DNA of 64,000 nt, taken from Claveliimonas bilis (GTDB taxonomy: Bacteria; Bacillota; Clostridia; Lachnospirales; Lachnospiraceae). Both the position numbers and the translations under genes were made by a program. Of the stretch, positions 26,488 to 35,893 are shown one piece after another. The stretch is from NCBI RefSeq assembly GCF_030296775.1, contig NZ_AP027742.1:2790001-2854000 (forward strand), written 5' to 3'. The notes under the pieces are model-generated. The model was given only the letters and a program-made list of their open reading frames with translations. It was not told the DNA's origin and ran no database searches. The number at the start of each line of letters is the position of its first letter. Position 1 is the stretch's first letter.

Positions 26488-27636
26488 TTACACAGCTTGC
26501 CTTTCTAACATTTTCCCGTCTTTTATGACTGCTTTCAGGTTCAGATCCTTATCAAGGAGCAGCATATTGGCCTTTTTCCCCACGGAAATAGATCCGTATT
26601 TATCATAGACTCCAAGGCTTTTAGCCGGATTTACTGTGGCGCATCCGATAGCTGTCTCCAGAGGAATCTCCATCTTTTTAACTGCCGTCCGCACACAGTC
26701 CATCAGATTGGTTGCAGATCCTGCCAGAGATCCATCCGATACAAGGGTTGCGCGGTTCCCCTTCACATCCACGTCCAACCCTCCCAGTGTGTATCTGCCG
26801 TCCGGCATACCGGTGGCTCTCATACTGTCGCTGATGAAAATGATCCGTTCTTCTCCAAGCATTTTAAAGGTTGTACGCACCACTGCCGGGTGAATATGCA
26901 CCCCGTCGCAGATCAGTTCCGCCATCACATGAGAGCTGTCCGCCACAGCCCCTACAACGCCCGGCGCCCGGTGAGAAAAGGCCGGCATGGCATTGTACAG
27001 ATGAACCGCATGACATGCCCCTTTGTCGTACGCTGCCTTTGCAGAGTCATAATCCGCATTGGTATGAGCCAGGGAAACATGGACTTCGTCTTTTACCTCT
27101 TCCACAAATTCCAGCGCTCCTTCTTTTTCCGGCGCGATCCCGATATATTTCACAAGTCCTTCTGCCGCATTCTGGAAACGCCGGAACATGCCGGCATCAC
27201 ACCTGCAAATATTCCTTGCATCCTGGGCCCCTTTCTTTTCTTCACTGATAAACGGTCCTTCCATATTCACGCCCAAGAGGTCGGCCCCTCCATGAGCGCC
27301 TTTCCGATATCCTGCCGCTGTGGCAAGAATGTGCTCCAGCTCTCCTGCCGGAAGCGTCATAGTGGCCGGGCAAATGGCTGTCACGCCTACAGACGCCTCG
27401 TATTCCGCGATCTTCTCTATTGCCTCTGTTGTGCCGTCACAGAAATCATAGCCTTTGCAGCCGTGGAAATGGATGTCAATGAATCCGGGAACTGCAAAGC
27501 AGCCCTCTCCATCTATCACTTTCCCTTCCGGCAAATTTTCGCCTTCCGCAAAAATCCCTCTGTCTTCATCTATAAAAATTTCTCCTTCTTCAAATCGTTT
27601 GTCTTCTCCGTATACTTTTACATTTTTAATCTGCAT
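26488..27636 (-). CDS. nagA: N-acetylglucosamine-6-phosphate deacetylase
   Basis: A 382-residue amidohydrolase, the usual length. Visible are the metal-binding DIHFHGCKGYDF near residue 54, the metal Glu in NMEGPFI near 125, HTNADY near 195, HLYNAMPAFSHR near 215, DGVHIHP near 250, and the catalytic Asp in FISDSMRATG near 272. It makes glucosamine-6-phosphate and acetate from GlcNAc-6-P for sugar catabolism and wall recycling. AAAGGAG lies upstream. No nagB is in the window. Confidence 0.95.
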   Translation of the reverse strand: MQIKNVKVYGEDKRFEEGEIFIDEDRGIFAEGENLPEGKVIDGEGCFAVPGFIDIHFHGCKGYDFCDGTTEAIEKIAEYEASVGVTAICPATMTLPAGELEHILATAAGYRKGAHGGADLLGVNMEGPFISEEKKGAQDARNICRCDAGMFRRFQNAAEGLVKYIGIAPEKEGALEFVEEVKDEVHVSLAHTNADYDSAKAAYDKGACHAVHLYNAMPAFSHRAPGVVGAVADSSHVMAELICDGVHIHPAVVRTTFKMLGEERIIFISDSMRATGMPDGRYTLGGLDVDVKGNRATLVSDGSLAGSATNLMDCVRTAVKKMEIPLETAIGCATVNPAKSLGVYDKYGSISVGKKANMLLLDKDLNLKAVIKDGKMLERQAV

Positions 27637-27709
27637 GATCTTTTTCGCTCCTTTCCCTGCTCTTCCCGGACAAATTCCCTTTCCGGGGCGGACAATGCTT
27701 TATGCAAAG

Positions 27710-27738
27710 ATTGTAACATTTACCGTCAACAAAAGCAA
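27710..27738 (-). promoter_or_regulatory. Promoter of nagA
   Basis: Minus strand TTGCTT (27733-27738), 17 nt, TACAAT (27710-27715), about 75 bp before the start codon. Confidence 0.6.
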
Positions 27739-27747
27739 TTTCCAGCA

Positions 27748-27776
27748 TTGTGGATTGTTATGCTTTTTGTTATAGT
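27748..27776 (+). promoter_or_regulatory. Promoter of the cysteine desulfidase gene
   Basis: TTGTGG (27748-27753), 17 nt, TATAGT (27771-27776), 32 bp before the start codon. It is back to back with the nagA promoter. Confidence 0.6.
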
Positions 27777-27807
27777 AAAGTTGTAATCATACAAATCGGA
27801 GGAAACA

Positions 27808-29091
27808 ATGAACGGGGAAATTTATAATAATTACGTAGAAATTTTAAGAACAGAACTCATACCTGCTCTTGGATGTACGGAGCCGATCGCTCTTGCCTAT
27901 GCTTCCGCAAAGGCAGTAGAAGTCCTTGGAGATTTTCCGGAAAGTATAAAGGCTCTGTGCAGCGGTAATATCATCAAGAATGTAAAAGGAGTAAAAGTTC
28001 CCAATTCCGGAGGGTTAAAAGGGGTAGAAGCCGCTGTCATCCTGGGAGCGCTGGGCGGAGATGCCGGGCGTAAACTGGAAGTACTGGAAACCGTTTCTGA
28101 AAAAGACCGCATAAAGACAAAGGAACTTCTGAAATCTCATTTCTGCACCTGTCTCTTGAAAGAAGGTGTACCCAATCTTTTTATTGAGATTCACGCCTGC
28201 AAAGGAACAGACAAAGCAGTTGTACGTATTGAAAACAGCCACACCTGCATTACTTTGATCGAACGAAATGGAGAAGTTATCTATCAGGGAGACGCCGATC
28301 CTGTGAAAGCACAGGTGGACAAGTCTCTTTTAAACCTAAAAGACATTATTGCTTTTGCGAAAGAAGTAGATCTGGGTGAAGTCCGGGAAGTTCTGGAACG
28401 GCAGATTGCATATAACACAGCTATTTCAGATGAAGGTCTGGAACATGAGTGGGGCGCCGGGATCGGCCGTATGATCCTTGAAGAGTTCGGAGACGACGTC
28501 AAATGGAGATCCATTTCGCGGGCTGCCGCCGGATCTGACGCCAGAATGAGCGGCTGTTCCCTTCCTGTTATTATTATCTCAGGTTCCGGCAATCAGGGAA
28601 TGACCTGTTCCCTTCCTGTGATCGAATACGCGAAGGGCACCGGAAAATCACAGGAGCAGCTCCTTCGCGCTCTTTGCATTTCCAACCTGGTTGCCCAGGA
28701 TCAGAAACGTTATATCGGTCCTCTTTCCGCCTACTGCGGCGCTGTCTGTGCGGCTGCCGGGGCAGGGGCAGGCATCACCTATCTGTGCGGCGGTACACAG
28801 GAACAAATTGAAAATACAGTGATCAATACCATCGTAAATGTGGGAGGGATCACCTGCGACGGCGCAAAACCAAGCTGTGCCGCTAAAATTTCCTCCTCTC
28901 TTCAGGCAGCGTTTCTCGGTCACAAAATGGCAATGAAAGGCATCCGCTTTGAAGCAGGCGAAGGTCTTGCCATGGAAACGGCAGAGGACACCGTAAAGGC
29001 CATCGGATATATGGGACGGGAAGGCATGCGTCAGACCGATGTGGAAATCCTGAATCTCATGATCGGAAAAACTGATCTTTCCTGTATTTAA
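27808..29091 (+). CDS. cyuA: L-cysteine desulfidase family protein (CyuA/UPF0597)
   Basis: A 427-residue protein of the UPF0597/YhaM family, related to L-serine dehydratase. Landmarks are PALGCTEPIALAYASAKA (Cys about 23), KVPNSGGLKG near 66, AGSDARMSGCSLPVIIISGSGNQGM near 238-262, and late Cys residues in GITCDGAKPSCAAKI near 350. These Cys are expected to hold an oxygen-sensitive Fe-S cluster. Family members release H2S, ammonia and pyruvate from cysteine. GGAGG is 6-8 nt upstream. It stands alone, with its own promoter and terminator and no transporter partner nearby. Confidence 0.88.
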   Translation: MNGEIYNNYVEILRTELIPALGCTEPIALAYASAKAVEVLGDFPESIKALCSGNIIKNVKGVKVPNSGGLKGVEAAVILGALGGDAGRKLEVLETVSEKDRIKTKELLKSHFCTCLLKEGVPNLFIEIHACKGTDKAVVRIENSHTCITLIERNGEVIYQGDADPVKAQVDKSLLNLKDIIAFAKEVDLGEVREVLERQIAYNTAISDEGLEHEWGAGIGRMILEEFGDDVKWRSISRAAAGSDARMSGCSLPVIIISGSGNQGMTCSLPVIEYAKGTGKSQEQLLRALCISNLVAQDQKRYIGPLSAYCGAVCAAAGAGAGITYLCGGTQEQIENTVINTIVNVGGITCDGAKPSCAAKISSSLQAAFLGHKMAMKGIRFEAGEGLAMETAEDTVKAIGYMGREGMRQTDVEILNLMIGKTDLSCI

Positions 29092-29111
29092 AAATCACAA
29101 TTACAATGAAG

Positions 29112-29143
29112 AGAGCAGGTCACCTAAAAACCTGCTCTTTTAT
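29112..29143 (+). terminator. Terminator of cyuA
   Basis: AGAGCAGGT and ACCTGCTCT form a 9-bp stem followed by TTTTAT. Confidence 0.85.
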
Positions 29144-29190
29144 ATTTTCTGCTTCTTCCGGCACATAGATGCCTTTTACGCAGATGCTTT

Positions 29191-30729
29191 TTACGGCACG
29201 GTTACGGTGCGCACCGCCACCTGTCTGACAAAGTCATAATCGTGCTCCACCAGCAGCATTGTTGGCTGATATTTTCTGATCAGTTCTATGATCTGCTGCC
29301 GGGAAAAAATATCAATATAGTTCATTGGTTCATCCCAAATATAAAGATGGGCCTGCTCACATAAACTTTTTGCAATAAGAACCTTCTTTTTCTGTCCCAT
29401 GCTGTAATCTTCCAGTCTTTTTTCAAACTGCATTCTTGAAAAATCCATCTTCCGAAGCAGCGCAAGAAAAGTAGATTCGGGAAGATCATATCTGTCCGCG
29501 TATTCCTTTAATGTTCCTTCCAGTCCTGACGGCGTCTGGGGAACATAGGAAATAATAAGTCCTGCCGCTGTTTCTATTTTCCCTTCCTTCTTCAGCTCAT
29601 CCCGGCTTTCTTCCTTCTCTTGTCCTTTCAAGCCGGCGTCTTCTTTCCATCCTGTAGCCTCCAGCACTGCCTTTAAAATACTGGATTTCCCGCATCCGTT
29701 AGGCCCCTGCAGGAGAATCCGCTCATTCTGGCAGATCTTTAAATCCCATCCTCTGCACACTTCATGGTTCCCATAGGCCAGAGTCACATCTTCCATGGCA
29801 ACAAGACATTGCTTATGATGGGTGAGAGGATAAAGCTTCAGCTCTTCTGTATGCTCCACATTTTTCAGGAGCTTTTTCTTTTCCTCTGCCGCAGCATTTC
29901 TCCGGTTTTCTATACTTTTTGAACGTTTCATCATTTTTGCCGCCTTATGTCCGATCGCTCCCCGGTCAGGGCGCAGTCCCGCTATTTTGCTGCCTGTCTT
30001 TGTCCGCTCCACCGCATCTGACCAGCCTTCCGTCCGTCTGGCTGCCTCCTCCAGGCGTCGGATATCCTTTTTCAATTTTTCATTTTCTGCCTGCTGGGAA
30101 ACGTCTCTTTTCTCTTTCTCTGACTGCCATGTAGAAAAATTCCCACGGGTTATTTCTATATTTTCCGGGTTAATGGCAAGAATGTGATCCACACATCCGT
30201 CCAGGAAATGTCTGTCGTGAGACACCAGGATAAATCCCTTTTTTCTCTTTAAATACTGCATGACCTGCTCTCTTGCCCCCATATCCAGATGATTGGTAGG
30301 TTCATCGATCAAAAGAAAATGATTATCCCTTGAAAACAGAACTGCCAGCATGACCTTCGTCTGTTCTCCGCCGCTCAGCGAGTCAAAAGGACGGTACAGC
30401 ACTTCACTGTCCACATCGAGAAAGGACAGTTCCCGGCATATTTTCCAAAGCTCATAATCCGGATCCAGCTCCTTGGCTATCACGATCGTATCCTGCCCTG
30501 GATCCGTGATCTCAAAAGGAAAATAATCCATTTCCCCGGCTCCTGTTATGGTTCCTGTATATTCGTATTTTCCCTCTAATATGTGAAGAAGCGTTGTTTT
30601 ACCCCTTCCATTCCTGCCAGTCAGCCCCAGCTTCCAGTTTGTGTCGATCTGGAAGGAGACATCTTCAAAGACCGGCTCTATCCCTCCCTCATAGCAAAAG
30701 GAAAGATGATTTACACTTATCAAAGACAT
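29191..30729 (-). CDS. ABC-F ribosomal protection protein, Lsa-like
   Basis: A 512-residue soluble protein with two ABC domains and no membrane segment. The first domain has GRNGRGKTTL near residue 38 and LSGGEQTKV near 128; the second has GPNGCGKSSI near 345 and the divergent MGQKKKV signature near 458. Between them is a basic linker of about 80 residues (ERTKTGSKIAG...KAAKMMKRSKSIENRR). The segments TNWKLGLTGRNGRGKTTLL and IWDEPMNYIDIFSRQQ resemble Lsa-type proteins, which displace lincosamides, streptogramin A and pleuromutilins from the ribosome. Resistance is therefore plausible, not proved. Start chosen at ATG 30729 with AGGAGG 9 nt upstream. A leader with attenuator precedes it. Confidence 0.87.
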   Translation of the reverse strand: MSLISVNHLSFCYEGGIEPVFEDVSFQIDTNWKLGLTGRNGRGKTTLLHILEGKYEYTGTITGAGEMDYFPFEITDPGQDTIVIAKELDPDYELWKICRELSFLDVDSEVLYRPFDSLSGGEQTKVMLAVLFSRDNHFLLIDEPTNHLDMGAREQVMQYLKRKKGFILVSHDRHFLDGCVDHILAINPENIEITRGNFSTWQSEKEKRDVSQQAENEKLKKDIRRLEEAARRTEGWSDAVERTKTGSKIAGLRPDRGAIGHKAAKMMKRSKSIENRRNAAAEEKKKLLKNVEHTEELKLYPLTHHKQCLVAMEDVTLAYGNHEVCRGWDLKICQNERILLQGPNGCGKSSILKAVLEATGWKEDAGLKGQEKEESRDELKKEGKIETAAGLIISYVPQTPSGLEGTLKEYADRYDLPESTFLALLRKMDFSRMQFEKRLEDYSMGQKKKVLIAKSLCEQAHLYIWDEPMNYIDIFSRQQIIELIRKYQPTMLLVEHDYDFVRQVAVRTVTVP

Positions 30730-30796
30730 ATCCGCATTCCTCCTTTTTCCAGGTGCATGACAGCAGAAAAAATACCGGGAACAAAGTTTCCTGTCA

Positions 30797-30827
30797 AATA
30801 AAAAAGACACGGAACAATTTCCATGTC
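30797..30827 (-). terminator. Attenuator terminator in the ABC-F leader
   Basis: Minus strand GACATGGAA-ATTG-TTCCGTGTC followed by TTTTTTATTT. It lies upstream of the ABC-F start codon (30729) and downstream of the promoter, so it would stop transcription unless antiterminated. Confidence 0.8.
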
Positions 30828-30968
30828 TTCCTTCTTTTCCATTTGCCTTTTTATGCTGCGCCGTAGCATTCCATACGCAGTTTCTTTTCCGGATTCCAGG
30901 ATCTTCTTCTCTGCATGCACACACCATTTATCATTGCGATCATTGTGCGCCAAATATGAAATTCATAT

Positions 30969-30989
30969 TTATCTGCAGAAATTCTTCAT
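30969..30989 (-). CDS. Candidate leader peptide of the ABC-F gene
   Basis: A short ORF encoding MKNFCR and stop, with GGAG 8 nt upstream, lies inside the leader between promoter and attenuator. Ribosome stalling here by a drug could change leader folding; this is inferred from known ABC-F gene regulation. Confidence 0.4.
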   Translation of the reverse strand: MKNFCR

Positions 30990-31069
30990 CCTTTCATCTC
31001 CTGTTCTATATCAGATTCATTCCTTTTACATGATCGACTGCATCTTTGCAGCCAACTGCTGTCTCTATT

Positions 31070-31098
31070 AACCTACCACAGTATCCGGAGCATGTCAA
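31070..31098 (-). promoter_or_regulatory. Promoter of the ABC-F leader
   Basis: Minus strand TTGACA (31093-31098), 17 nt, TAGGTT (31070-31075). The start near 31063 gives a leader of about 330 nt. Confidence 0.7.
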
Positions 31099-31114
31099 TC
31101 TGTATTCTTGTTCT

Positions 31115-32401
31115 CTAATTCTTCACTACCCGGCTGTTTCTGTAAACGGACAGAAGAAGTCCTGTGTAAATGTAGGTCACTGTCATATTAGTCCCTCCAA
31201 TCGTACAAAACGGCATATAACCCTGACCTGACGGCAAAAGCCCCAGATTGCTTCCCAGATACCAGATGATCTGAACCGCAACAAAGCTTACGCATCCCAG
31301 CCCTATCAGAAATCCCAGACGATTTTTTTGCCGGAAAACCGCCAGAAAGAGAAAGACAAGAAAAAGGACTGCCAAAACAGTAAGCAGCGTAACCGGAGCC
31401 ATCCCAAAACGATAAAACAAATAAAGCCACAGAAAATCGCCCCGCACATCAAACCTTGTCCACTCAAGTTCGCTTCCGGTAAGATCCACTCCCGCCTTAT
31501 CCATTGCCGCAAGACTCTGAACATTTTCACGCACCGTCTGACTGTATTCCATTGGGATGAAATGATTCCCTGTATACCAGGCAAGCAAAAGAGCGCCGAC
31601 TGCCGTCAAAAGGATAAGCCCCAGTAAAATCCGGATTTGTTTTTTGTCTTTCTTCTGATTTTGTTTTTGGAAAAACCAGCCTTTCCACACTGTCACACAG
31701 AGCATTGTCCCGCAGATTCCAAACACAACCGAAGCATATATATGGTTCTGAAGCGGAAGCAGAAAAAGAATGCCAATCACAAGCAGCCATCCTGCACTTT
31801 TGGCAATTCCTTTTTCTTTGCCTCCCCTGCCGCTCCACAGCATTCCGGCAAAGGCAGGCAGAAGAAGGCAGTCGATCAGCGCTCCATAAGAGTAAATTCC
31901 CCCATTGATCCATATTCCCCTGTACCACATCACGTTTACCGCATAAGTGAATACCTCCAGACCAAGAACCGCCAGCCATATCCTGCCCGCATATCTCCCG
32001 ATCAGGCTGTAATCCATAAAACAAAGCAGGATCATAATTACAAAACCTGCTGCCGAATATCTTACCTGCCTCCAGACTTCTGCCGCTTTATATGCAGAAT
32101 CGGGCTGCTGATAAGTCATCCACTGAAGAAGCAGCCCAACTGCTGCCAACAGAAACGCAACTGCCAGAAGCTTCCAGTCCATTATGGGGCGATGGATGTG
32201 ATTCAGACTCATTCCGGTTTCTTCCGGATCTCCCATCTGCCGCACCGCTTCCTCCTCCGCTTCTTTTTCAGTCATTCCCTCTGCCATGCAGTCGATCTTC
32301 TGATCTTCAATATGATCCCTAAGTTTCTTTTCTATCATGGGCCACGCCCTTCTGCACCGGATCTGCTCTGAAACTGTCATGAGATAATCATGCATATTCA
32401 T
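31115..32401 (-). CDS. SEDS (FtsW/RodA/SpoVE)-like membrane protein with N-terminal permease-prefix domain
   Basis: A 428-residue protein. The first 75 residues are a soluble helical prefix (IEKKLRDHIEDQKIDCMAEGMTEKEAEEEAVRQMGDPEETG) of the kind found in front of Firmicutes permeases regulated by PadR proteins. About ten membrane segments follow, ending in SNLGLLPSGQGYMPFCTIGGTN, which echoes the SEDS signature NxGLLPxxGxxLPFxSxGG. True SEDS proteins polymerise glycan strands or work in division; the substitutions here leave the activity unsure. The ATG at 32401 has GGGAGG 8 nt upstream. It overlaps the PadR gene by 14 bp, so the two are translationally coupled. Confidence 0.75.
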   Translation of the reverse strand: MNMHDYLMTVSEQIRCRRAWPMIEKKLRDHIEDQKIDCMAEGMTEKEAEEEAVRQMGDPEETGMSLNHIHRPIMDWKLLAVAFLLAAVGLLLQWMTYQQPDSAYKAAEVWRQVRYSAAGFVIMILLCFMDYSLIGRYAGRIWLAVLGLEVFTYAVNVMWYRGIWINGGIYSYGALIDCLLLPAFAGMLWSGRGGKEKGIAKSAGWLLVIGILFLLPLQNHIYASVVFGICGTMLCVTVWKGWFFQKQNQKKDKKQIRILLGLILLTAVGALLLAWYTGNHFIPMEYSQTVRENVQSLAAMDKAGVDLTGSELEWTRFDVRGDFLWLYLFYRFGMAPVTLLTVLAVLFLVFLFLAVFRQKNRLGFLIGLGCVSFVAVQIIWYLGSNLGLLPSGQGYMPFCTIGGTNMTVTYIYTGLLLSVYRNSRVVKN

Positions 32402-32729
32402 ATACTGCACCTCCCAGTACATTTGCAACTGCACGGGAATACTCCTTCCACTCTTTCGTTTTTTCCTTCAGCTGTTTTTTTCCCTCCTTTGTGATCCGGT
32501 AGTACTTTCTCACCTTTCCCCCTATTTCACTTTCATAGGACTCCAACGCCCCTTTTTCTTCCAGAGAATGCAGAAGCGGGTACAGGGTACCTGCTTTCAG
32601 CTCAAAAACATTTTCAGACCGCTCCCGAAGAGTTTCTATCATTTCATATCCATACATTTCCTTTTCTTCGAGAAGCTTTAAAATCAGCATAGCCGTACTT
32701 CCTGATAAAAGACTTTTTTCCACAGCCAT
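32388..32729 (-). CDS. PadR family transcriptional regulator
   Basis: A 113-residue winged-helix protein with the PadR core: MLILKLLEEKEMYGYEMIETLRE (about 15-37), LKAGTLYPLLHSLEEKGALESYESE (49-73) and RKYYRITKEGKKQL (82-95). PadR proteins repress stress, efflux or membrane operons as dimers and lose DNA binding on ligand entry. It is the first gene before the SEDS-like gene and presumably controls both through the palindrome at its promoter. Confidence 0.92.
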   Translation of the reverse strand: MAVEKSLLSGSTAMLILKLLEEKEMYGYEMIETLRERSENVFELKAGTLYPLLHSLEEKGALESYESEIGGKVRKYYRITKEGKKQLKEKTKEWKEYSRAVANVLGGAVYEYA

Positions 32730-32764
32730 AGTTCCTCCTTATATAGATTATCGATATATCGGTT

Positions 32765-32799
32765 ATCTATATAATATATAGATGTCCGATATATGTCAA
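32765..32799 (-). promoter_or_regulatory. padR promoter with overlapping palindrome
   Basis: Minus strand TTGACA (32794-32799), 17 nt, TATTAT (32771-32776). A 19-bp near-perfect palindrome (32765-32783, ATCTATATA on each side of a centre base) covers the -10, and a second CGATATATCG palindrome lies near 32752-32761. Both suit autorepression by PadR. Confidence 0.75.
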
Positions 32800-32822
32800 G
32801 GCAAATCCGTAAAGTTTCATAC

Positions 32823-32872
32823 AAAAGAAAGCCGCCCAAACTATAGAAGCAAAATATCCATAGTTTGAGCGG
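32823..32872 (-). terminator. Terminator of the pyrophosphatase gene
   Basis: Minus strand CCGCTCAAACTAT pairs with ATAGTTTGGGCGG, followed by CTTTCTTTTG. Confidence 0.75.
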
Positions 32873-32927
32873 TCCTTCTTTTCTACTCTAAGTTCAGGTT
32901 ATTCTTTTTCCTTACCCCGTCATTCTT

Positions 32928-34910
32928 CTATAAAAGTCCTCCGATCGACAAAAACAGCGGTGCAAATACCAGTGATACAATAGTCATTAATTTAATTAAA
33001 ATATTGATGGACGGTCCGGATGTATCCTTAAAAGGATCCCCCACGGTATCTCCAACAACTGCCGCTTTATGGGCATCGCTTCCCTTGCCTCCATGGTTAC
33101 CGTCCTCGATATACTTTTTCGCATTATCCCAGGCGCCTCCTGCATTGGACATAAATACCGCCATCATCACTCCGGTTACAAGAGATCCTGCCAGCAGACC
33201 TCCAAGCGCGTCCGGTCCTAAGACAATACCGATCAGAAGAGGCGCCGCTACTGCCATCACTCCGGGAACCAGCATTTCCTTTAATGCTGCTGTTGTGGAA
33301 ATCGCTACACAGGACTTGTAATCCGGCCGCTGTGTTCCTTCCATGATTCCCGGCATAGCTGCAAACTGTCTCCGTACTTCCTCGATCATCTGATAGGCAG
33401 CCTTGGAGACCGATTCCATCGTCATTGCTGAAAACAGAAACGGAAGCATGCCTCCAATAAAAAGTCCTATGATCACACGGTTATTTAAAAGATCGATCTG
33501 TGTCAGCTGGACAGCTTCTGCATAAGATACAAATAAGGCCAGCGCCGTCAGGGCTGCAGAACCGATCGCAAATCCTTTGCCGATGGCTGCCGTTGTATTG
33601 CCCACTGCATCCAATTTATCTGTGATCTTCCTTACTTCCGGCTCCAGTCCGGACATTTCTGCAATTCCTCCTGCATTGTCGGCGATCGGTCCATAAGCGT
33701 CCACTGCAACGGTAATGGCTGTAGTGGAAAGCATACCTACAGCGGCAAGAGCAATTCCATAAAGACCACTGAACTGATAAGCGGCAAAAATTCCCACACA
33801 GATCAGAAGGATCGGTGCTGCCGTCGATTTCATTCCCACGGCAAGGCCGCTGATAATAGTGGTAGCGGAACCTGTTTCCGACTGTGCTGCGATTTCTTTT
33901 ACTGATTTGTAATCTCCTGATGTATATATTTCAGTGATGATACCGATCACCAGACCAACGATCAATCCGGCTACAATAGAAATCGCTTCATTCATGCCCC
34001 CAAACATGAACCAGCTGAATACAAATGCAGCAATCACCACAAAAATACTGGAAACGTATGTACCCATCTTCAACGCCTTATGTGGATTGGAATTTTCATC
34101 TCCTCGCACAAAAAAGCTTCCCAGTATAGACGCCAAAAGTCCCAGTCCGGCTATGATCAGCGGATAGGCTGCACCTGCTATCTGATAATAGACAACTCCA
34201 AGTGTAAGAGCTGAGATCAATGCTCCCACATAAGATTCAAATAAATCCGCTCCCATGCCTGCAACATCTCCTACATTGTCACCTACATTATCTGCAATGA
34301 CTGCCGGGTTTCTCGGATCATCCTCCGGGATGCCGGCCTCTACTTTTCCCACCAGGTCAGCTCCCACATCTGCAGCCTTTGTGTAAATGCCTCCGCCCAC
34401 ACGGGCAAACAATGCAATCGAAGAAGCGCCGAGACTGAATCCGGACAGGATCTCTACATTTTCCGTCAATGCATAGATCAAACCCACCCCCAGCACTCCA
34501 AATCCAGCCACGCACATCCCCATAACAGCGCCGCCGGAAAATGCAATGGATAAGGCTTTATTCATCCCGCTGTTTCTTGCAGCATTTGCCGTTCTGACAT
34601 TAGCCCGTGTAGCCACCTGCATTCCGCAGTACCCGGCAAGGGTGGAAAACAAAGCTCCGCAGACAAAGCATACTGCCGTGATCCAGTTGCCGATTCCCAG
34701 GCCGATCAGCACAAATAAAATGAGTACAAAAAATACGAGAATCTTGTACTCTGCCATGAGGAAAGCTCTGGCCCCTTCACTGATGGCCGATGCGATTTCC
34801 TTCATGCGCTGTGTTCCTTCTTCCTGCCTTGACACCTTTGCTGCCAGATAGGCCGCAAAAATTAATGCCAGAATGCCGAAGAACGGAACCACCTTCAACA
34901 ATCCTTCCAT
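32928..34910 (-). CDS. hppA: Membrane-bound ion-translocating pyrophosphatase, K+-dependent type
   Basis: A 660-residue protein with about 15-16 membrane helices. The substrate motif [17 protein letters not shown] is near residue 208, [12 protein letters not shown] near 420, and DNAKKYIE with [14 protein letters not shown] near 605-640. In the [10 protein letters not shown] stretch the residue that is Lys in K+-independent enzymes is Ala, which places it in the K+-dependent class; members of that class pump Na+ and/or H+ using PPi. Start at ATG 34910 with GGAGG 8 nt upstream. It would recover energy from pyrophosphate. Which ion is moved I cannot say. Confidence 0.93.
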   Translation of the reverse strand: MEGLLKVVPFFGILALIFAAYLAAKVSRQEEGTQRMKEIASAISEGARAFLMAEYKILVFFVLILFVLIGLGIGNWITAVCFVCGALFSTLAGYCGMQVATRANVRTANAARNSGMNKALSIAFSGGAVMGMCVAGFGVLGVGLIYALTENVEILSGFSLGASSIALFARVGGGIYTKAADVGADLVGKVEAGIPEDDPRNPAVIADNVGDNVGDVAGMGADLFESYVGALISALTLGVVYYQIAGAAYPLIIAGLGLLASILGSFFVRGDENSNPHKALKMGTYVSSIFVVIAAFVFSWFMFGGMNEAISIVAGLIVGLVIGIITEIYTSGDYKSVKEIAAQSETGSATTIISGLAVGMKSTAAPILLICVGIFAAYQFSGLYGIALAAVGMLSTTAITVAVDAYGPIADNAGGIAEMSGLEPEVRKITDKLDAVGNTTAAIGKGFAIGSAALTALALFVSYAEAVQLTQIDLLNNRVIIGLFIGGMLPFLFSAMTMESVSKAAYQMIEEVRRQFAAMPGIMEGTQRPDYKSCVAISTTAALKEMLVPGVMAVAAPLLIGIVLGPDALGGLLAGSLVTGVMMAVFMSNAGGAWDNAKKYIEDGNHGGKGSDAHKAAVVGDTVGDPFKDTSGPSINILIKLMTIVSLVFAPLFLSIGGLL

Positions 34911-35024
34911 ACAAAATACCTCCGTTCTCTTTTTTCGTACATTCATTCTAACATTAATTTCTATCAATTACTATATTTCTATTGTATTTTCTGTGTTTTT
35001 CATTTATACATTTGAATTAGCACA

Positions 35025-35813
35025 TTATTTTTCAGATTCTCCGTAAAGTATTTTAACCAAAACCAGTCCCTGGGGCGGAGCTGTCACTCCCGCTTCCGTC
35101 CTCTTTTTCATCTGCAAAATCTGCTCTACCTTCTCCGGCTCGTAGAATCCCCGTCCTACACGGATCAGGGTCCCGACAATAATACGCACCATATTATAGA
35201 GGAATCCATTGCCTTTAATACGGATGACGATCTCTCTTCCGCCAAGGGAAGACTCTTCCTCTGTCTGCTCTTCCCGTGTCAGAATCTGTATATCCTCAAT
35301 AGTACGGACCGTATCTTCCGTGTTGGTCCGTACATTGCAAAAACTTGCAAAATCATGCTCTCCTATGAGGTAGTCTGCCCCCATCCGCATTTTTTCTATA
35401 TCCAGGGGAAAAGAAACAAAGGCGGCATAGCAGCGCTTCATCGGGTCAGGCACCGGCCCGTTGTAAATATGATATTCATATATTTTGCTGATGTTATCCT
35501 GATATCTGGGATGCCAGTCAGCCGGAACTTCCCGGGAATCTGTGATCACAATATCCTCCGGCAGTTTCTGGTTCAGAGCATAGGCAAACCGCTGCGGCGG
35601 TATTGAGGATTCCGTATCAAATACCGCCACATTTCCAAGGGCGTGCACGCCGGAATCCGTTCTGCTGGCTCCGATCACTTTGATATCTTCTCCGGTAAGA
35701 GCGCTGATCTTTTTATTAAGTACCTCCTCTACCGTCAGTCCATTCGGCTGGATCTGCCAGCCACAATAGTTTGTTCCGTCATAAGCGACTGTTAATTTTA
35801 TTCTTTTCCGCAT
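35025..35813 (-). CDS. truA: tRNA pseudouridine(38-40) synthase
   Basis: A 262-residue TruA. It has VAYDGTNYCGWQIQPNG near residues 7-23, the catalytic Asp in GASRTDSGVHALG near 55, and IKGNGFLYNMVRIIVGTL near 200-218. It modifies U38-U40 in the anticodon arm. I start at ATG 35813; in-frame starts further upstream would overlap the ecfT region and look artificial. AAGGA lies 10 nt upstream. It is the last gene of the ecfA1-ecfA2-ecfT-truA run, the common Firmicutes order. Confidence 0.94.
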   Translation of the reverse strand: MRKRIKLTVAYDGTNYCGWQIQPNGLTVEEVLNKKISALTGEDIKVIGASRTDSGVHALGNVAVFDTESSIPPQRFAYALNQKLPEDIVITDSREVPADWHPRYQDNISKIYEYHIYNGPVPDPMKRCYAAFVSFPLDIEKMRMGADYLIGEHDFASFCNVRTNTEDTVRTIEDIQILTREEQTEEESSLGGREIVIRIKGNGFLYNMVRIIVGTLIRVGRGFYEPEKVEQILQMKKRTEAGVTAPPQGLVLVKILYGESEK

Positions 35814-35893
35814 GTTATCCACATCCTTTTCCACATTTTGGGGATATCTCTTTTTATAAAGGGATGTTTCCAAATCAAAGAAAAACGGAGGCT

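Noticed and set aside
30720-30953. A 77-codon open frame in the ABC-F leader
   Set aside because: It runs through the attenuator hairpin and overlaps the ABC-F start; no ribosome site or recognisable protein.
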